Source of the DNA: Zancudomyces culisetae
Taxonomy: Eukaryota; Kickxellomycota; Harpellomycetes; Harpellales; Legeriomycetaceae
Direction of reading: 5' to 3'
DNA: 13,514 nt
Assembly: GCA_001969505.1 (NCBI GenBank)
Contig: LSSK01000283.1
Location: 4,288-17,801 of the forward strand
Made by a program: the position numbers and the translations under genes. Below, in pieces: positions 1-7,360 of this stretch. The notes under the pieces were generated by a model, which was not told the origin of the DNA, ran no database searches, and saw only the letters and a list, made by a program, of their open reading frames with translations. Every line of letters begins with the position of its first letter. The stretch's first letter is position 1.

Positions 1-578
1 TATTTCTTTTGCTTAGTTTAGTTTTGGTTGGTAGAGTAACATCCATGCCCGCAAGACTGGATGGTACAAATGGTAGTAAAAATGTCGATATCAACGCATA
101 CCAAGCTTACAGAAACAGAAACAGAAACAGAAACAGAAACAGATTTCCAAAAGCATATAATCAGTACGCAAACAATATAAATTTCAGGATTTTAGGGTAC
201 AACCCACTTAACATAGGAAACCAGAATATATTTAATAACACAGCTGGAACAAACACAAAAACGATCTACTTTATTGGAGATGGTACTTATTACAATGTTG
301 GGTTAGGTGCTTGTGGGGGTGTGCATCAGAACACAGATTTTGTTGTGGCACTCAATCACCATCAGTTTGGCAAACATGGAAACCCAAACTATGCTCCGAT
401 GTGCGGACAGTGTATCAACATTTTTGGGCCTGGAGGAAACCTTGTCAAGGCCAAAATAGTTGATATATGTCCCACTTGCGAATTTGGTTCTTTGGATTTA
501 AGTCCCAGTACATTTTCTGCTATCTCGCCACTACACTTTGGAAGAATAAAAGTTTCGTGGTCTTTTACAAATTGCTAG
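1..578 (+). CDS. Expansin-like (RlpA-like double-psi beta-barrel) secreted protein, 5' partial
   Basis: The first complete in-frame codon is at position 3 and no in-frame ATG is seen before 45, so the start lies upstream of the window. The first visible residues (FLLLSLVLVGRVTS) form the hydrophobic core of a signal peptide. A low-complexity Arg-Asn repeat and an Asn-rich linker follow, then a C-terminal domain of exactly 100 residues (276-575). That domain carries the family hallmarks GDGTYYNVGLGACG, KIVDICPTC, GSLDLSPSTF and a final Trp-Ser-Phe strand. Six cysteines (domain positions 13, 43, 46, 65, 68, 100) match the downstream paralogue at 1476-2171 exactly; by my count the two domains share about 54 of 100 residues without a gap. 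The Asp of the IVD motif corresponds to the conserved polar-groove Asp of this fold. There is no second expansin (cellulose-binding) domain, so plant-type wall loosening is not assured. Fungal relatives are secreted; the substrate is unknown. Stop codon is TAG. Confidence 0.88.
   Translation, partial: FLLLSLVLVGRVTSMPARLDGTNGSKNVDINAYQAYRNRNRNRNRNRFPKAYNQYANNINFRILGYNPLNIGNQNIFNNTAGTNTKTIYFIGDGTYYNVGLGACGGVHQNTDFVVALNHHQFGKHGNPNYAPMCGQCINIFGPGGNLVKAKIVDICPTCEFGSLDLSPSTFSAISPLHFGRIKVSWSFTNC
111..143 (+). repeat. In-frame hexanucleotide tandem repeat (AGAAAC)5 + AGA
   Basis: Five perfect copies of AGAAAC followed by AGA encode alternating Arg-Asn (RNRNRNRNRNR) just after the signal peptide of the expansin-like protein. 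A 6-bp unit keeps the frame, so length changes by slippage would alter only the basic linker. Confidence 0.95.
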
Positions 579-694
579 AACATAACTGGATTATGTTTAA
601 AGTTGCATATAAGAATATTCATTTTTTTCAGCGCGTAATTTTGTATCTTATTTTTTTCACTATTATTGCCTGTAAATATTTTTTAATGTAAATG

Positions 695-700
695 AATAAA
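695..700 (+). terminator. AATAAA polyadenylation signal of the first expansin-like gene
   Basis: An AATAAA hexamer lies about 117 nt after the stop codon at 578, followed by an A-run. It is the first exact AATAAA downstream of the gene. Such hexamers are common by chance in AT-rich DNA, so this is only a candidate. Confidence 0.4.
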
Positions 701-1165
701 AAAAGGAATGTACACTCGGTTTTAACATACTAAGAAGGATATTGTTATTTTGGTTATGTTTTGCCAAGGCTTATTTCTTGTATAGTCTGCAGTGTTCAAT
801 ACGCATCGCTCTATGACAAAATAAAAAATAATAGTTGAGAAAGAGGTAATAACAAAATCACCACTTACCATATTTGCTGCACACCGCCACTTTTTCTCTT
901 AGTGCATAAGCCCACTTTCAGTTTTGGTTGATATATTTTCGGTGCAAAATGTGGATTAAAATTTAGTTATTCTTCCGTTGGGTTTAGCCAATTGGAATAG
1001 CAGGAAAATCGTTATTTTAATCCCATTATGCAATAGATCAAAGATGGCTGGAATAGCCTAAATTTAAGAATGGGCTGAGGGGGATAGAGGTATGCGATCT
1101 CAGCTAATTCAACCCTCCAAAATCAATCCAAAGTATATTGATATTATATTTTTTTGTTAAAGTGG

Positions 1166-1197
1166 GGCATAAATAAGGTATCCACTCTATTTATGCC
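1166..1197. repeat. Perfect inverted repeat, 10-bp arms
   Basis: GGCATAAATA (1166-1175) and its exact reverse complement TATTTATGCC (1188-1197) are separated by 12 nt. It lies about 280 nt upstream of the second expansin-like gene. It could be an operator for a dimeric factor or simply a hairpin-capable sequence. No function can be assigned from the sequence alone. Confidence 0.7.
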
Positions 1198-1394
1198 TAG
1201 GGCGTATGACTTTTGTTTCAGAGATGTATTCCCTATAGCCGAGCTACAATCAACTTATGGAAGACGGGGTTTCGCTGTGGTGCTTTTATTATACTATAAC
1301 TCTTGGTGACTTTACTATAAATTGATTGTAAAATTTCGATAAAGACAGATCAATAACTTTTTTTTTATCTTTTACTCTATCACAAGATACATAC

Positions 1395-1402
1395 TATAAA
1401 AT
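1395..1402 (+). promoter_or_regulatory. TATA box candidate (TATAAAAT)
   Basis: TATAAAAT lies 74-81 nt upstream of the ATG at 1476, a normal distance for fungal genes, and is followed by an A-rich leader. Confidence 0.5.
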
Positions 1403-1475
1403 AGAAAGTGCATAAACAAAACAAATAAAAATAAACACCAAGAAAGGATCTCAACCCAAACTTTATTTTACCAAG

Positions 1476-2171
1476 ATGCGGTGTTTATCAACAGTAACCT
1501 TTCTGTATCTTGTTGGTATGGTATCTGCTTCTCCTAGAGACGTGCTAAGCTATAGAAAACACCAACCAGGAAAAAAAAATGTCGGTGCACATAATGTTAC
1601 ACACGTTAAGACAAATATAGACAAAGGCATGCACAAGCAGAAACAAATGTATACATCAACAGCCATTGGGGAGGATTGTAAAAAAGGTAACACTAAGAAC
1701 AGCTGTACACGTACTAGTAAAAACACAGTCTCCAAATCTAAGGCAAGTAGAGCTGCTACTATCACAAGTAAGACCAGTCCAGGCGCAAAAACTACAAGCA
1801 AGAAAACAGGGTCAAATAGTAGCCAAGCCAGCACTACAGATGGAAGTAAGGATTCGAAACAGTATACTGGTGAAGGAACATACTATGATGTAGGACTCGG
1901 AGCATGTGGAGTAACAAACTCAAATAGTGAACTTGTAGCCGCAATAAGCCATGTAGAATACGGGGTAAATGCAAACCCAAACAACGCGCCAGTATGCGGT
2001 AAATGCGCATTGGTTACTGGGCCCGACGGTAAAACCGTCACAGTAAAGATAGTAGACTCATGCCCTGCATGCAACTCTGGGTCGTTAGATTTGAGTCCAA
2101 CAGCATTTCAAAAGCTTGCTCCATTATCTGCTGGAAGGATAAAGATTAAATGGTCATTTGTTAGCTGCTGA
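1476..2171 (+). CDS. Expansin-like (RlpA-like double-psi beta-barrel) secreted protein, tandem paralogue
   Basis: This 231-residue protein has a signal peptide at residues 1 to about 18-20 (MRCLSTVTFLYLVGMVSASP). A long basic Ser/Thr/Lys-rich linker follows (about 30-130), with two isolated cysteines (C68, C77) and N-glycosylation sequons at N40 and N114. The C-terminal 100 residues (132-231, nt 1869-2168) are a double-psi beta-barrel with GEGTYYDVGLGACG, KIVDSCPAC, GSLDLSPTAF and GRIKIKWSF. Asp194 in the IVD motif is the likely conserved groove aspartate, and six domain cysteines could form three disulfides. The ATG is the first in frame and directly begins the signal peptide, with a TATA box upstream. 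The domain matches the gene ending at 578 without gaps while the linkers are unrelated. That indicates duplication followed by rapid linker divergence. No carbohydrate-binding module is present. Likely secreted and wall- or matrix-associated; the substrate is unknown. Stop codon is TGA. Confidence 0.93.
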   Translation: MRCLSTVTFLYLVGMVSASPRDVLSYRKHQPGKKNVGAHNVTHVKTNIDKGMHKQKQMYTSTAIGEDCKKGNTKNSCTRTSKNTVSKSKASRAATITSKTSPGAKTTSKKTGSNSSQASTTDGSKDSKQYTGEGTYYDVGLGACGVTNSNSELVAAISHVEYGVNANPNNAPVCGKCALVTGPDGKTVTVKIVDSCPACNSGSLDLSPTAFQKLAPLSAGRIKIKWSFVSC

Positions 2172-2833
2172 GCCCTATTTTATCATTTTTCTATACCCTT
2201 TGCATTTTAAAGCAAATAAGGAAGCATTTCCTACTTTACATTCTCTTCCAGCATCCTTACTATTAGCGCTACTATTAACTCTATGTACTTTATGCATTTT
2301 CTTCAAGACACGCAAAAAAAATTGAAAAAGTAGCAAAATAGCGATACTTTGGCTGTTAAAAACAGGTTCATTCTGTGTTTTACTACACATTAAACCCCTA
2401 CCACATCTGTATAGTTTATTTTTATTTTAGCTTGAAATATAAAGGATAAATAAATAAACTTTTTTTTGCTCACGAACATCGTCTTGAAATATACCTGCAT
2501 CTCAAGTAGGTGAAAATACCAGTAGACAAAACATTGGCCATTACAGGCTGAGTGCGTTGGATGCGACCTGTAATTTTTTGCAAGCGCAAATTCCATGAAC
2601 CAACGACATCGCAGTTAAATAGTTGATGGGATCGACATAATATCGGCTAATTCAATAGTGTAACAAATGCGGTTGATTTATTTCTTTATAAAGGATCGTT
2701 TAAATTTTCTAAAGGCTATTTCATACAAATAGATTGATCATTTAGCAATTCAAAATTTGCCGAAATAACAAGTCTAGAGAGCGCATACTCGGGATTTGAT
2801 TTTATGTTGATTATTAAACGAAAATACTAAAGC

Positions 2834-2855
2834 CATTGGTACTTAAACACCAATG
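2834..2855. promoter_or_regulatory. Inverted repeat carrying two opposed CCAAT boxes
   Basis: CATTGGT (2834-2840) and its reverse complement ACCAATG (2849-2855) are separated by 8 nt, giving two CCAAT pentamers facing each other. CCAAT is the core recognised by the fungal Hap2/3/5 (CBC) complex. Placement about 430 nt upstream of the gene at 3286 allows a regulatory role, but this is inference. Confidence 0.35.
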
Positions 2856-3190
2856 AGTCCTCTCCTCCATTTCTCTCCTTCCCAAAAACAAATAAGCAAA
2901 ATAAGTGCAAACCGACAATAAAATACAAACAGTGTGTACTTATTAAAAAATGGTGGTGCATTTTGACAAAACAAGGTTGGTTGATTACCTCATTTTCCCT
3001 TACACTCGGTCATATTTCTTTTATTCAAATTCACCCTCTGTTATTAATATGTAGATTAAACAAAAACAGAAAAGTAATGTTTTTTTAGTATCGTATAACC
3101 AGACGGATTCTTTTTTACCTGAAGCTTTTATTTGGTGATTATTAAAGCTTTTCTGAACGAAAGTGGCAAAAAGAAAGCCATGTAAAATTG

Positions 3191-3198
3191 TATAAAAG
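3191..3198 (+). promoter_or_regulatory. TATA box (TATAAAAG)
   Basis: A canonical TATAAAAG lies 88-95 nt upstream of the ATG at 3286. The leader between them is AT-rich with no intervening ATG. Confidence 0.6.
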
Positions 3199-3285
3199 AC
3201 ACCGAAAATAACTATTGTATATCTGTAAAAATAAGTCGTCATTTTTAGGCATATTTGATAGTTGTAATATTGTAATTGCGAAAAA

Positions 3286-3714
3286 ATGAAAATAACCACT
3301 TTAGCAGGATCTATTGCTTTAATTTCTTCACATGTTACTGGTCAATCAACCGCAAACGACGTGACTAATTGTATTTCTCAGAAGTGTCCCAACCTTGACA
3401 ACCCAAGTTGTGCTTTACCGTGTCTGAATCTCGAACAATTAGATCTGGGTCAGCTTTCAAACATTATAGTATGTATTAAACGATTTATTAATACTGGCTC
3501 CTCGGGTTCAGTTGATAATACATGTACCACGGGTTGTTTAGCCGGTGTTCAACTGTCAACTATTTCACAACAAGGCAGCGGCACAGCTGCAGCCCCGAAT
3601 ACTAATACAACGGAGTCACTATCAACAACATCTTCAGATTGTAGTGCTTTAACAAATTTATCGGGATTTTCCATATCAATAGCCCTGGGTTTTGCCGTAG
3701 TAGGGTTTATTTAA
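3286..3714 (+). CDS. Short secreted, probably GPI-anchored cysteine-module protein (degenerate member)
   Basis: This 142-residue protein has a signal peptide at about 1-19 (MKITTLAGSIALISSHVTGQ). The cysteine module spans 29-84: C29-x4-C34-x7-C42-x3-C46-x16-C63-x3-F67-x12-C80-x3-C84. Spacing matches the relatives at 7974-8525 and 11791-12471, except that the sixth cysteine is replaced by Phe67. An extra cysteine (C119) appears in the short Ser/Thr-rich stalk. Sequons lie at N107 and N124. The end (about 127-142, SISIALGFAVVGFI) is a hydrophobic tail suited to GPI attachment. At 142 residues it is much shorter than the 183-239 residues of its relatives, mainly through loss of the stalk. Function is not recognised; a surface or wall role is inferred from architecture. 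The reading frame is intact, so it is a diverged gene rather than a clear pseudogene. Stop codon is TAA. Confidence 0.8.
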   Translation: MKITTLAGSIALISSHVTGQSTANDVTNCISQKCPNLDNPSCALPCLNLEQLDLGQLSNIIVCIKRFINTGSSGSVDNTCTTGCLAGVQLSTISQQGSGTAAAPNTNTTESLSTTSSDCSALTNLSGFSISIALGFAVVGFI

Positions 3715-4575
3715 TTTAACTACGTATACTCATTTCTTTTGCTATTGTTTTTATTTTTCTGACAAAACTTAATAGGTAAAAGCCCATAGATGTTTTGAGT
3801 GTAACCATAGAGTTGCCAAGAGTTACTTAAAAAAGTATTTGAATCGTTTTTGTTATTTGGGTTGTTTTTGAATATCTAGACATCCACACCTTTTTTATTA
3901 CAACAAACTAAAATATGGTGGTAAATGATAAACAGGAAATTCGTGATATAATTTTAAATAATACAGCTAAAATTATGGTCAAGCTTCGTTCAATCAGCTT
4001 TTGGTCCTATAACACCAAACTACCATGTATTTCATCTGTGTATTTTTATTTTATTTTTATCCTTCATTTTCTACTTATAAAATGCAGAATATCCCATGAA
4101 AGTGATCCCTGAAAGAGGTTTAGGTAGGTTTTGTGGTGGTTTTCCGATCGATTTGTAGTAGATTGCCTTTTTTAGTACATTTTAATACTCGTGTCTGGTA
4201 TAAACAAAAATAAATATAATTAAATACCAGAGTCAATTCTGTTTCACATGTCAAGAAGCATCTGTATTTTTTACTAAAAATGAAATATATTGGTGTTTTA
4301 CATCCTGCCCCAACTATAGAACTTGGATCAGCTGGTTTTGTATTTATAAAGCAAAAGCAAAAGCAAATAGAAACATTAGTCTTAGCTCCTCCTCTCCCAC
4401 TAACCCTATTCGTTATATATTTTCTAGTTACCACCTCCTAGTAGCTCTATTCTTTCCATTCTAGGATGTACCTTCTCTACTGGATGAGGTGTGTCAAAGT
4501 TATCGCCGTTTGAGTTTTTTGTGCCATAATTAGGAGCAACATATCACAGTATATTCATTCCGCTACTATTTGGAC

Positions 4576-4596
4576 GCCAAGCTACATGTGCTTGGC
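4576..4596. repeat. Inverted repeat, 7-bp GC-rich arms
   Basis: GCCAAGC (4576-4582) and GCTTGGC (4590-4596) flank a 7-nt spacer containing the palindrome ACATGT. Its GC content stands out from the surrounding AT-rich DNA. It lies 12 nt upstream of the weak frame at 4608 and may be a protein-binding site. Confidence 0.55.
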
Positions 4597-4607
4597 TGGA
4601 TTATATT

Positions 4608-4856
4608 ATGATTCACCTTGCTCTCATAACTATCTGCTTATTCATAGTGGATATGTGGTTTGGGGCAAATATTTGGCAAAGATATTTGATCCTGGACTTC
4701 CCCAACCAATCAGACTATTTATCTAACTTATTGCGGCAATTGTTTAATGTGAAAAATCGCTGTTACTTATTGAAAGCCCCAAAAAATGGACAAAAAATCC
4801 ATTTGATTTGGATAACAAAATTACTGGATTTATTACTGGTTCTGTTTGAAAAATAA
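4608..4856 (+). CDS. Weak 82-residue hypothetical frame
   Basis: The ATG at 4608 opens an 82-codon frame ending in TAA. The N-terminus (MIHLALITICLFIVDMWFG) is hydrophobic and could be a signal peptide or membrane anchor. The remainder is Leu/Asn/Lys-rich with no recognised motif. No TATA-like box or AATAAA supports it, and frames of this length are expected by chance in AT-rich DNA. It is reported only because it is ATG-started and signal-like in a secreted-protein neighbourhood; more likely noise than gene. Confidence 0.14.
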   Translation: MIHLALITICLFIVDMWFGANIWQRYLILDFPNQSDYLSNLLRQLFNVKNRCYLLKAPKNGQKIHLIWITKLLDLLLVLFEK

Positions 4857-5254
4857 GACAGCAGCCAATTAAAACTAGAATCAAGTGCTCTCTAAATATA
4901 CATTAACAAACACCAGATCCTCTATAATATCTACGACTTTGATGTCCGTTTTTCGGCTAAATCTAAATTCTATTGCGGTAAATAAATATCGCCAAATCCT
5001 GTAGCCAGCACTATACTGAAGAACCGGCAGCGTTGTGCTAATAAAAATAGAAAAAATTGCTTAACGTTGGTTTTTTACTGGTTTGCGGGTTAGCATGTGT
5101 AATATGCTTGCTTTGCACCACAAAGGTTTTAGAAAAGCTAGTAACACTTTTATGGATTTACCGCCTATTGAAAAACATACGCAATTAAATAATCACAGTA
5201 AATTGAAGCAAAATGTAAACAAGTTAATATTATGGACTCATTAACAGATTTAAG

Positions 5255-5262
5255 TATTTAAA
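5255..5262 (+). promoter_or_regulatory. TATA-like box (TATTTAAA)
   Basis: TATTTAAA lies 111-118 nt upstream of the ATG at 5373. It is followed by a leader with two copies of AGAAAGGA (5280-5287, 5348-5355) and one TCAACCC (5301-5307). These words also occur in the leader of the gene at 1476. Confidence 0.4.
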
Positions 5263-5372
5263 GAGGATAGTTCTCCCCCAGAAAGGAGTTCCATAAAAAA
5301 TCAACCCTGTTCAACTAATAGGTATTAGAATAAATTAATAATTTAATAGAAAGGAGACAAAGGTAAAACGAA

Positions 5373-6092
5373 ATGAAGCTTCTAACTGTTACAAGTCTAT
5401 TGTCCTCTGTTTTGTTGCAAGGAGCAATGGTTCAGGTGAGCGCAGCAAAGATTGAAGATTGTATTGCCATATCATGTTCTAACACTCAGGACCTCAGCTG
5501 TATTGCAACGTGCATTGCCAACAATCTTGACGATATACAAAATATTGCATCAGCGAACTTGGGTGCATGGACTCAACTTGCCTCATGTACAAATTCCTGC
5601 ATATCTCAAACCGGGGGTGTTCCAAGAATAGATGAAGCTTGTGCAACAAAATGCATACAAGGAGCTTCTGGCGCACTCAGCTCTGCAGTCAGCTCTATAA
5701 TGTCGGGTGGATCAACAACAGCAACTTCAGGAAGCTCAGCCACTGACTCCTCTGCTTCTACTTCTGGTTCCGCTTCTGGATCTGATTCTACTTCTGCTTC
5801 TGGCTCCTCTTCCGGATCTGCCTCTGGATCTGATTCCACTTCCGCTTCTGGCACCTCTTCTGGTACCGCTGCTACCTCTGCTTCTGGTTCATCTTCGGGT
5901 ACCGCTACTACTTCAGCTACAGGTACTTCTGGCTCTACCGCTTCCTCTGGTGCTAGCTCTGGTGCTAGCTCCACAGGCACCAATACATCTGCTACTTCCG
6001 ACACCAAGTCTTCTGGTGCAGGTTCCCTGATTACAGTCTCAGGACTCTCAGTTGCAGCATTTGTCTGTCTTGCTGCTACTGCCTTGTTTTAA
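5373..6092 (+). CDS. GPI-anchored Ser/Gly/Ala-rich cysteine-module surface protein
   Basis: This 239-residue protein has a signal peptide at about 1-24 (MKLLTVTSLLSSVLLQGAMV...SAA). The cysteine module has all eight cysteines: C30-x4-C35-x7-C43-x3-C47-x24-C72-x3-C76-x13-C90-x3-C94. A Ser/Gly/Ala/Thr stalk follows (about 105-215), made of imperfect 16- and 12-residue repeats and probably heavily O-mannosylated. A small-residue omega region near SSGAG (about 214-217) and a hydrophobic tail (219-239) complete the GPI architecture. The loop between the second and third cysteine pairs is 8 residues longer than in its relatives. Ser codons in the stalk are dominated by TCT/TCC, unlike the mixed use in the gene at 11791, which suggests stronger expression. 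Function is not recognised; a wall or plasma-membrane surface role is inferred. The first in-frame ATG starts the signal peptide. Stop codon is TAA, with AATAAA downstream. Confidence 0.92.
   Translation: MKLLTVTSLLSSVLLQGAMVQVSAAKIEDCIAISCSNTQDLSCIATCIANNLDDIQNIASANLGAWTQLASCTNSCISQTGGVPRIDEACATKCIQGASGALSSAVSSIMSGGSTTATSGSSATDSSASTSGSASGSDSTSASGSSSGSASGSDSTSASGTSSGTAATSASGSSSGTATTSATGTSGSTASSGASSGASSTGTNTSATSDTKSSGAGSLITVSGLSVAAFVCLAATALF
5763..5930 (+). repeat. Coding minisatellite in the Ser-rich stalk
   Basis: Two 48-bp units encode SGSASGSDSTSASG plus Ser/Thr-Ser (residues 131-146 and 147-162). Two 36-bp units follow, encoding SGTAATSASGSS and SGTATTSATGTS (163-186). All units are multiples of three, so copy-number change would lengthen or shorten the stalk without a frameshift. 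The antisense of this tract reads as a long acidic open frame, which is a composition artefact. Confidence 0.85.
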
Positions 6093-6158
6093 CTTGGCAT
6101 TTTTCCGTTATTTAGTATAGATCTCAGTGACAACTTAGTTTTTTAATACTTTAAATGT

Positions 6159-6164
6159 AATAAA
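6159..6164 (+). terminator. AATAAA polyadenylation signal
   Basis: The hexamer lies 67-72 nt after the TAA stop of the gene at 5373-6092, within a T-rich then A-rich context. Confidence 0.55.
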
Positions 6165-6474
6165 CAAAGATATAAAGTTTTTTTGAACGCTTTCTCATCA
6201 ACAAAAGATATATTTGAAACATTTTCTTTAGTTCTACTTTCCAGAAGAGCTATTACATATCTATTGCATACAAAAAGAGCAATTTACTTGGGAATACTAT
6301 GTCTTTTCAGTTTTAATCATAAACAAAGTTGCACAACTGAACAAATTGTACGATTTCAACATTAGTAGAAAAGTTCATGTTGAGGGCTGCGTTGATTTAG
6401 TTTATAGACATTGTTTATTTACCTTTTATTATAGCAAATTTGAGTGAAAAATAGCAAAATAATAATTCAATGTC

Positions 6475-6480
6475 TTTATT
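6475..6480 (-). terminator. AATAAA polyadenylation signal, minus strand
   Basis: TTTATT on the plus strand reads AATAAA on the minus strand, 29-34 nt past the TGA stop of the HMG-like gene. Its presence supports that frame being a real gene. Confidence 0.5.
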
Positions 6481-6508
6481 TCGATACAATACAAGAAATA
6501 CACCTGTT

Positions 6509-6937
6509 TCATAGTCTTTGTCTGGTGTCCAAGAGATTTTTTAAGGTTCCTAGGTATTCGCCTTTCTGCAGTGCCGAGTTTATACTATCAGCTAAATCTT
6601 TAAATACTTCACGATGACTCGCATCAAGGGAATCCCAAACAACGGAAATAACAGGTGATATATCCATCGAGCTAAACTCCAATAAATAAACTGTGTAGTA
6701 ACTGTGAAACATCAGCCGAAAGATCAAAAAGCCATGAGTAACGCCTTCCTCAAAAATATCATCTGGATCCGGTTCGACAAGGTACTCGTCAGATTCCTCA
6801 TCAGATTCGGACAGAACACCGATTTCTATCTCCATTTTATTATCGGTTATGCTACCAATATTTGCATAGTCATCGCTGCCAGGTATATTGTATTCTAGTA
6901 AGGTGTTACAGTTAGAATCACTTGACAACTCGTCCAT
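6509..6937 (-). CDS. Small acidic protein with divergent HMG-box-like domain
   Basis: This 142-residue protein has no signal peptide. Residues 1-65 are strongly acidic (for example LSESDEESDEY at 42-52, EPDPDDIFEE at 55-64). Residues about 67-120 resemble an HMG box. GFLIFR (69-74) matches the helix-1 start (N-x-F-I/L-x-Y/F-R). SSMDISPVISVVWDSL (89-104) matches helix 2 (S-x-x-I-S-x-x-x-x-x-x-W). REVFKDLADSIN (109-120) matches helix 3 (K/R-x-x-F/Y-x-x-L/A-A). This is closest in style to fungal MATA_HMG boxes, inferred from motif spacing only. The usual basic residues before helix 1 and along the box are largely missing, so DNA binding is doubtful; it could be a degenerate or protein-binding HMG fold. 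A TATA box (7049-7056) and an AATAAA (6475-6480) flank the gene in the right orientation. Alternatives are an unrelated helical protein or an unspliced fragment. Confidence 0.6.
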   Translation of the reverse strand: MDELSSDSNCNTLLEYNIPGSDDYANIGSITDNKMEIEIGVLSESDEESDEYLVEPDPDDIFEEGVTHGFLIFRLMFHSYYTVYLLEFSSMDISPVISVVWDSLDASHREVFKDLADSINSALQKGEYLGTLKNLLDTRQRL

Positions 6938-7048
6938 AGTGTATTTTTTTTGAAAAATGAATATGAGTTTATATTTGTATTTAAACGGGTTATTACAAAC
7001 GGACTAAAGAATAGTCATAGTAAAATTCTTATTGCTGAAACTAGCACA

Positions 7049-7056
7049 TTTATATA
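7049..7056 (-). promoter_or_regulatory. TATA box (TATATAAA), minus strand
   Basis: The minus strand reads TATATAAA 112-119 nt upstream of the ATG at 6937, an appropriate distance for the HMG-like gene. Confidence 0.45.
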
Positions 7057-7338
7057 GCCTAAGGGCGCTAATTTTGCATATAGTATGAAGCACTTCTTTC
7101 ATTTTTCCATATACACTATAGTATTATATCACAGTCCAAAGCCATAAATATTTGATATCATCACTCTTATTGCCTGAACATTTAATTTTTCGTTTATTTA
7201 AACTCAGCTTCAATAGCTTTGAATCTATTCAAACCCTTTGGAATATTCTGCACCAGAATGTACATCAAAAAAAAAAATCATTTCATATTCTTTTATACTG
7301 CAATCAATCAAATGCAAAAATCAACAGAATGAAAAAAA

Positions 7339-7360
7339 TATATATATACATATATATACA
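7339..7360. repeat. AT dinucleotide microsatellite
   Basis: An interrupted TA/CA-TA run of about 22 nt, with a similar tract at about 12821-12836. Typical of AT-rich intergenic DNA. Confidence 0.75.

Larger units (their letters stand above)
579..1475. other. Intergenic region between the two expansin-like genes
   Basis: No coding sequence was recognised in this 897-nt stretch. It holds the 3' UTR of the first expansin-like gene and the promoter of the second. An AT-rich hairpin-capable inverted repeat (1166-1197) and a TATA-like box (1395-1402) are listed separately. The last 80 nt before the ATG at 1476 are A-rich, as is usual for yeast-like 5' leaders. Confidence 0.6.
2172..3285. other. 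Intergenic region before the first cysteine-module gene
   Basis: No convincing gene was found in about 1.1 kb. The only reading frames here are short, hydrophobic or lysine-rich translations of AT-rich DNA on the minus strand, without recognisable domains. A pyrimidine-rich block (around 2858-2882) resembles CT-rich initiator regions of fungal promoters. An inverted CCAAT pair (2834-2855) and a TATA box (3191-3198) are listed separately. Confidence 0.55.
3715..5372. other. 1.66-kb intergenic region
   Basis: No confident gene was found. The region contains a 17-nt GCAAAA repeat (4351-4367), a hairpin-capable inverted repeat (4576-4596), a weak 82-codon frame (4608-4856), and the promoter of the gene at 5373. 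A 65-codon frame at 3915-4112 starts in a reasonable ATG context, but its product is a low-complexity aromatic/Ile-rich string with no family resemblance, so I do not call it. Confidence 0.5.
6093..6508. other. Convergent intergenic region
   Basis: This is the shared 3' region of the plus-strand gene ending at 6092 and the minus-strand gene ending at 6509. It contains one AATAAA on each strand (6159-6164 plus; 6475-6480 minus), as expected between convergent genes. No gene was recognised. Confidence 0.6.

Noticed and set aside
1550-1834. 94-codon minus-strand frame, Leu/Val-rich
   Set aside because: Antisense of the Lys/Thr/Ser linker of the expansin-like gene; composition artefact.
3021-3299. 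92-codon minus-strand aromatic-rich frame
   Set aside because: It covers the TATA box and start of the gene at 3286, has no recognised motif, and is typical of AT-rich promoter DNA.
4120-4434. 104-codon minus-strand frame
   Set aside because: Low-complexity Lys/Thr/Cys/Phe translation over an AT-rich region with a GCAAAA repeat; no domain, signal peptide or flanking expression signals.
5606-6007. 133-codon minus-strand open frame, extremely rich in Glu/Pro/Val/Ala
   Set aside because: It is the antisense shadow of the Ser-rich stalk of the gene at 5373; the Ser/Gly/Ala codon bias suppresses antisense stops.
5707-6030. 107-codon plus-strand frame of Leu/Pro repeats
   Set aside because: Out-of-frame reading of the same stalk minisatellite.
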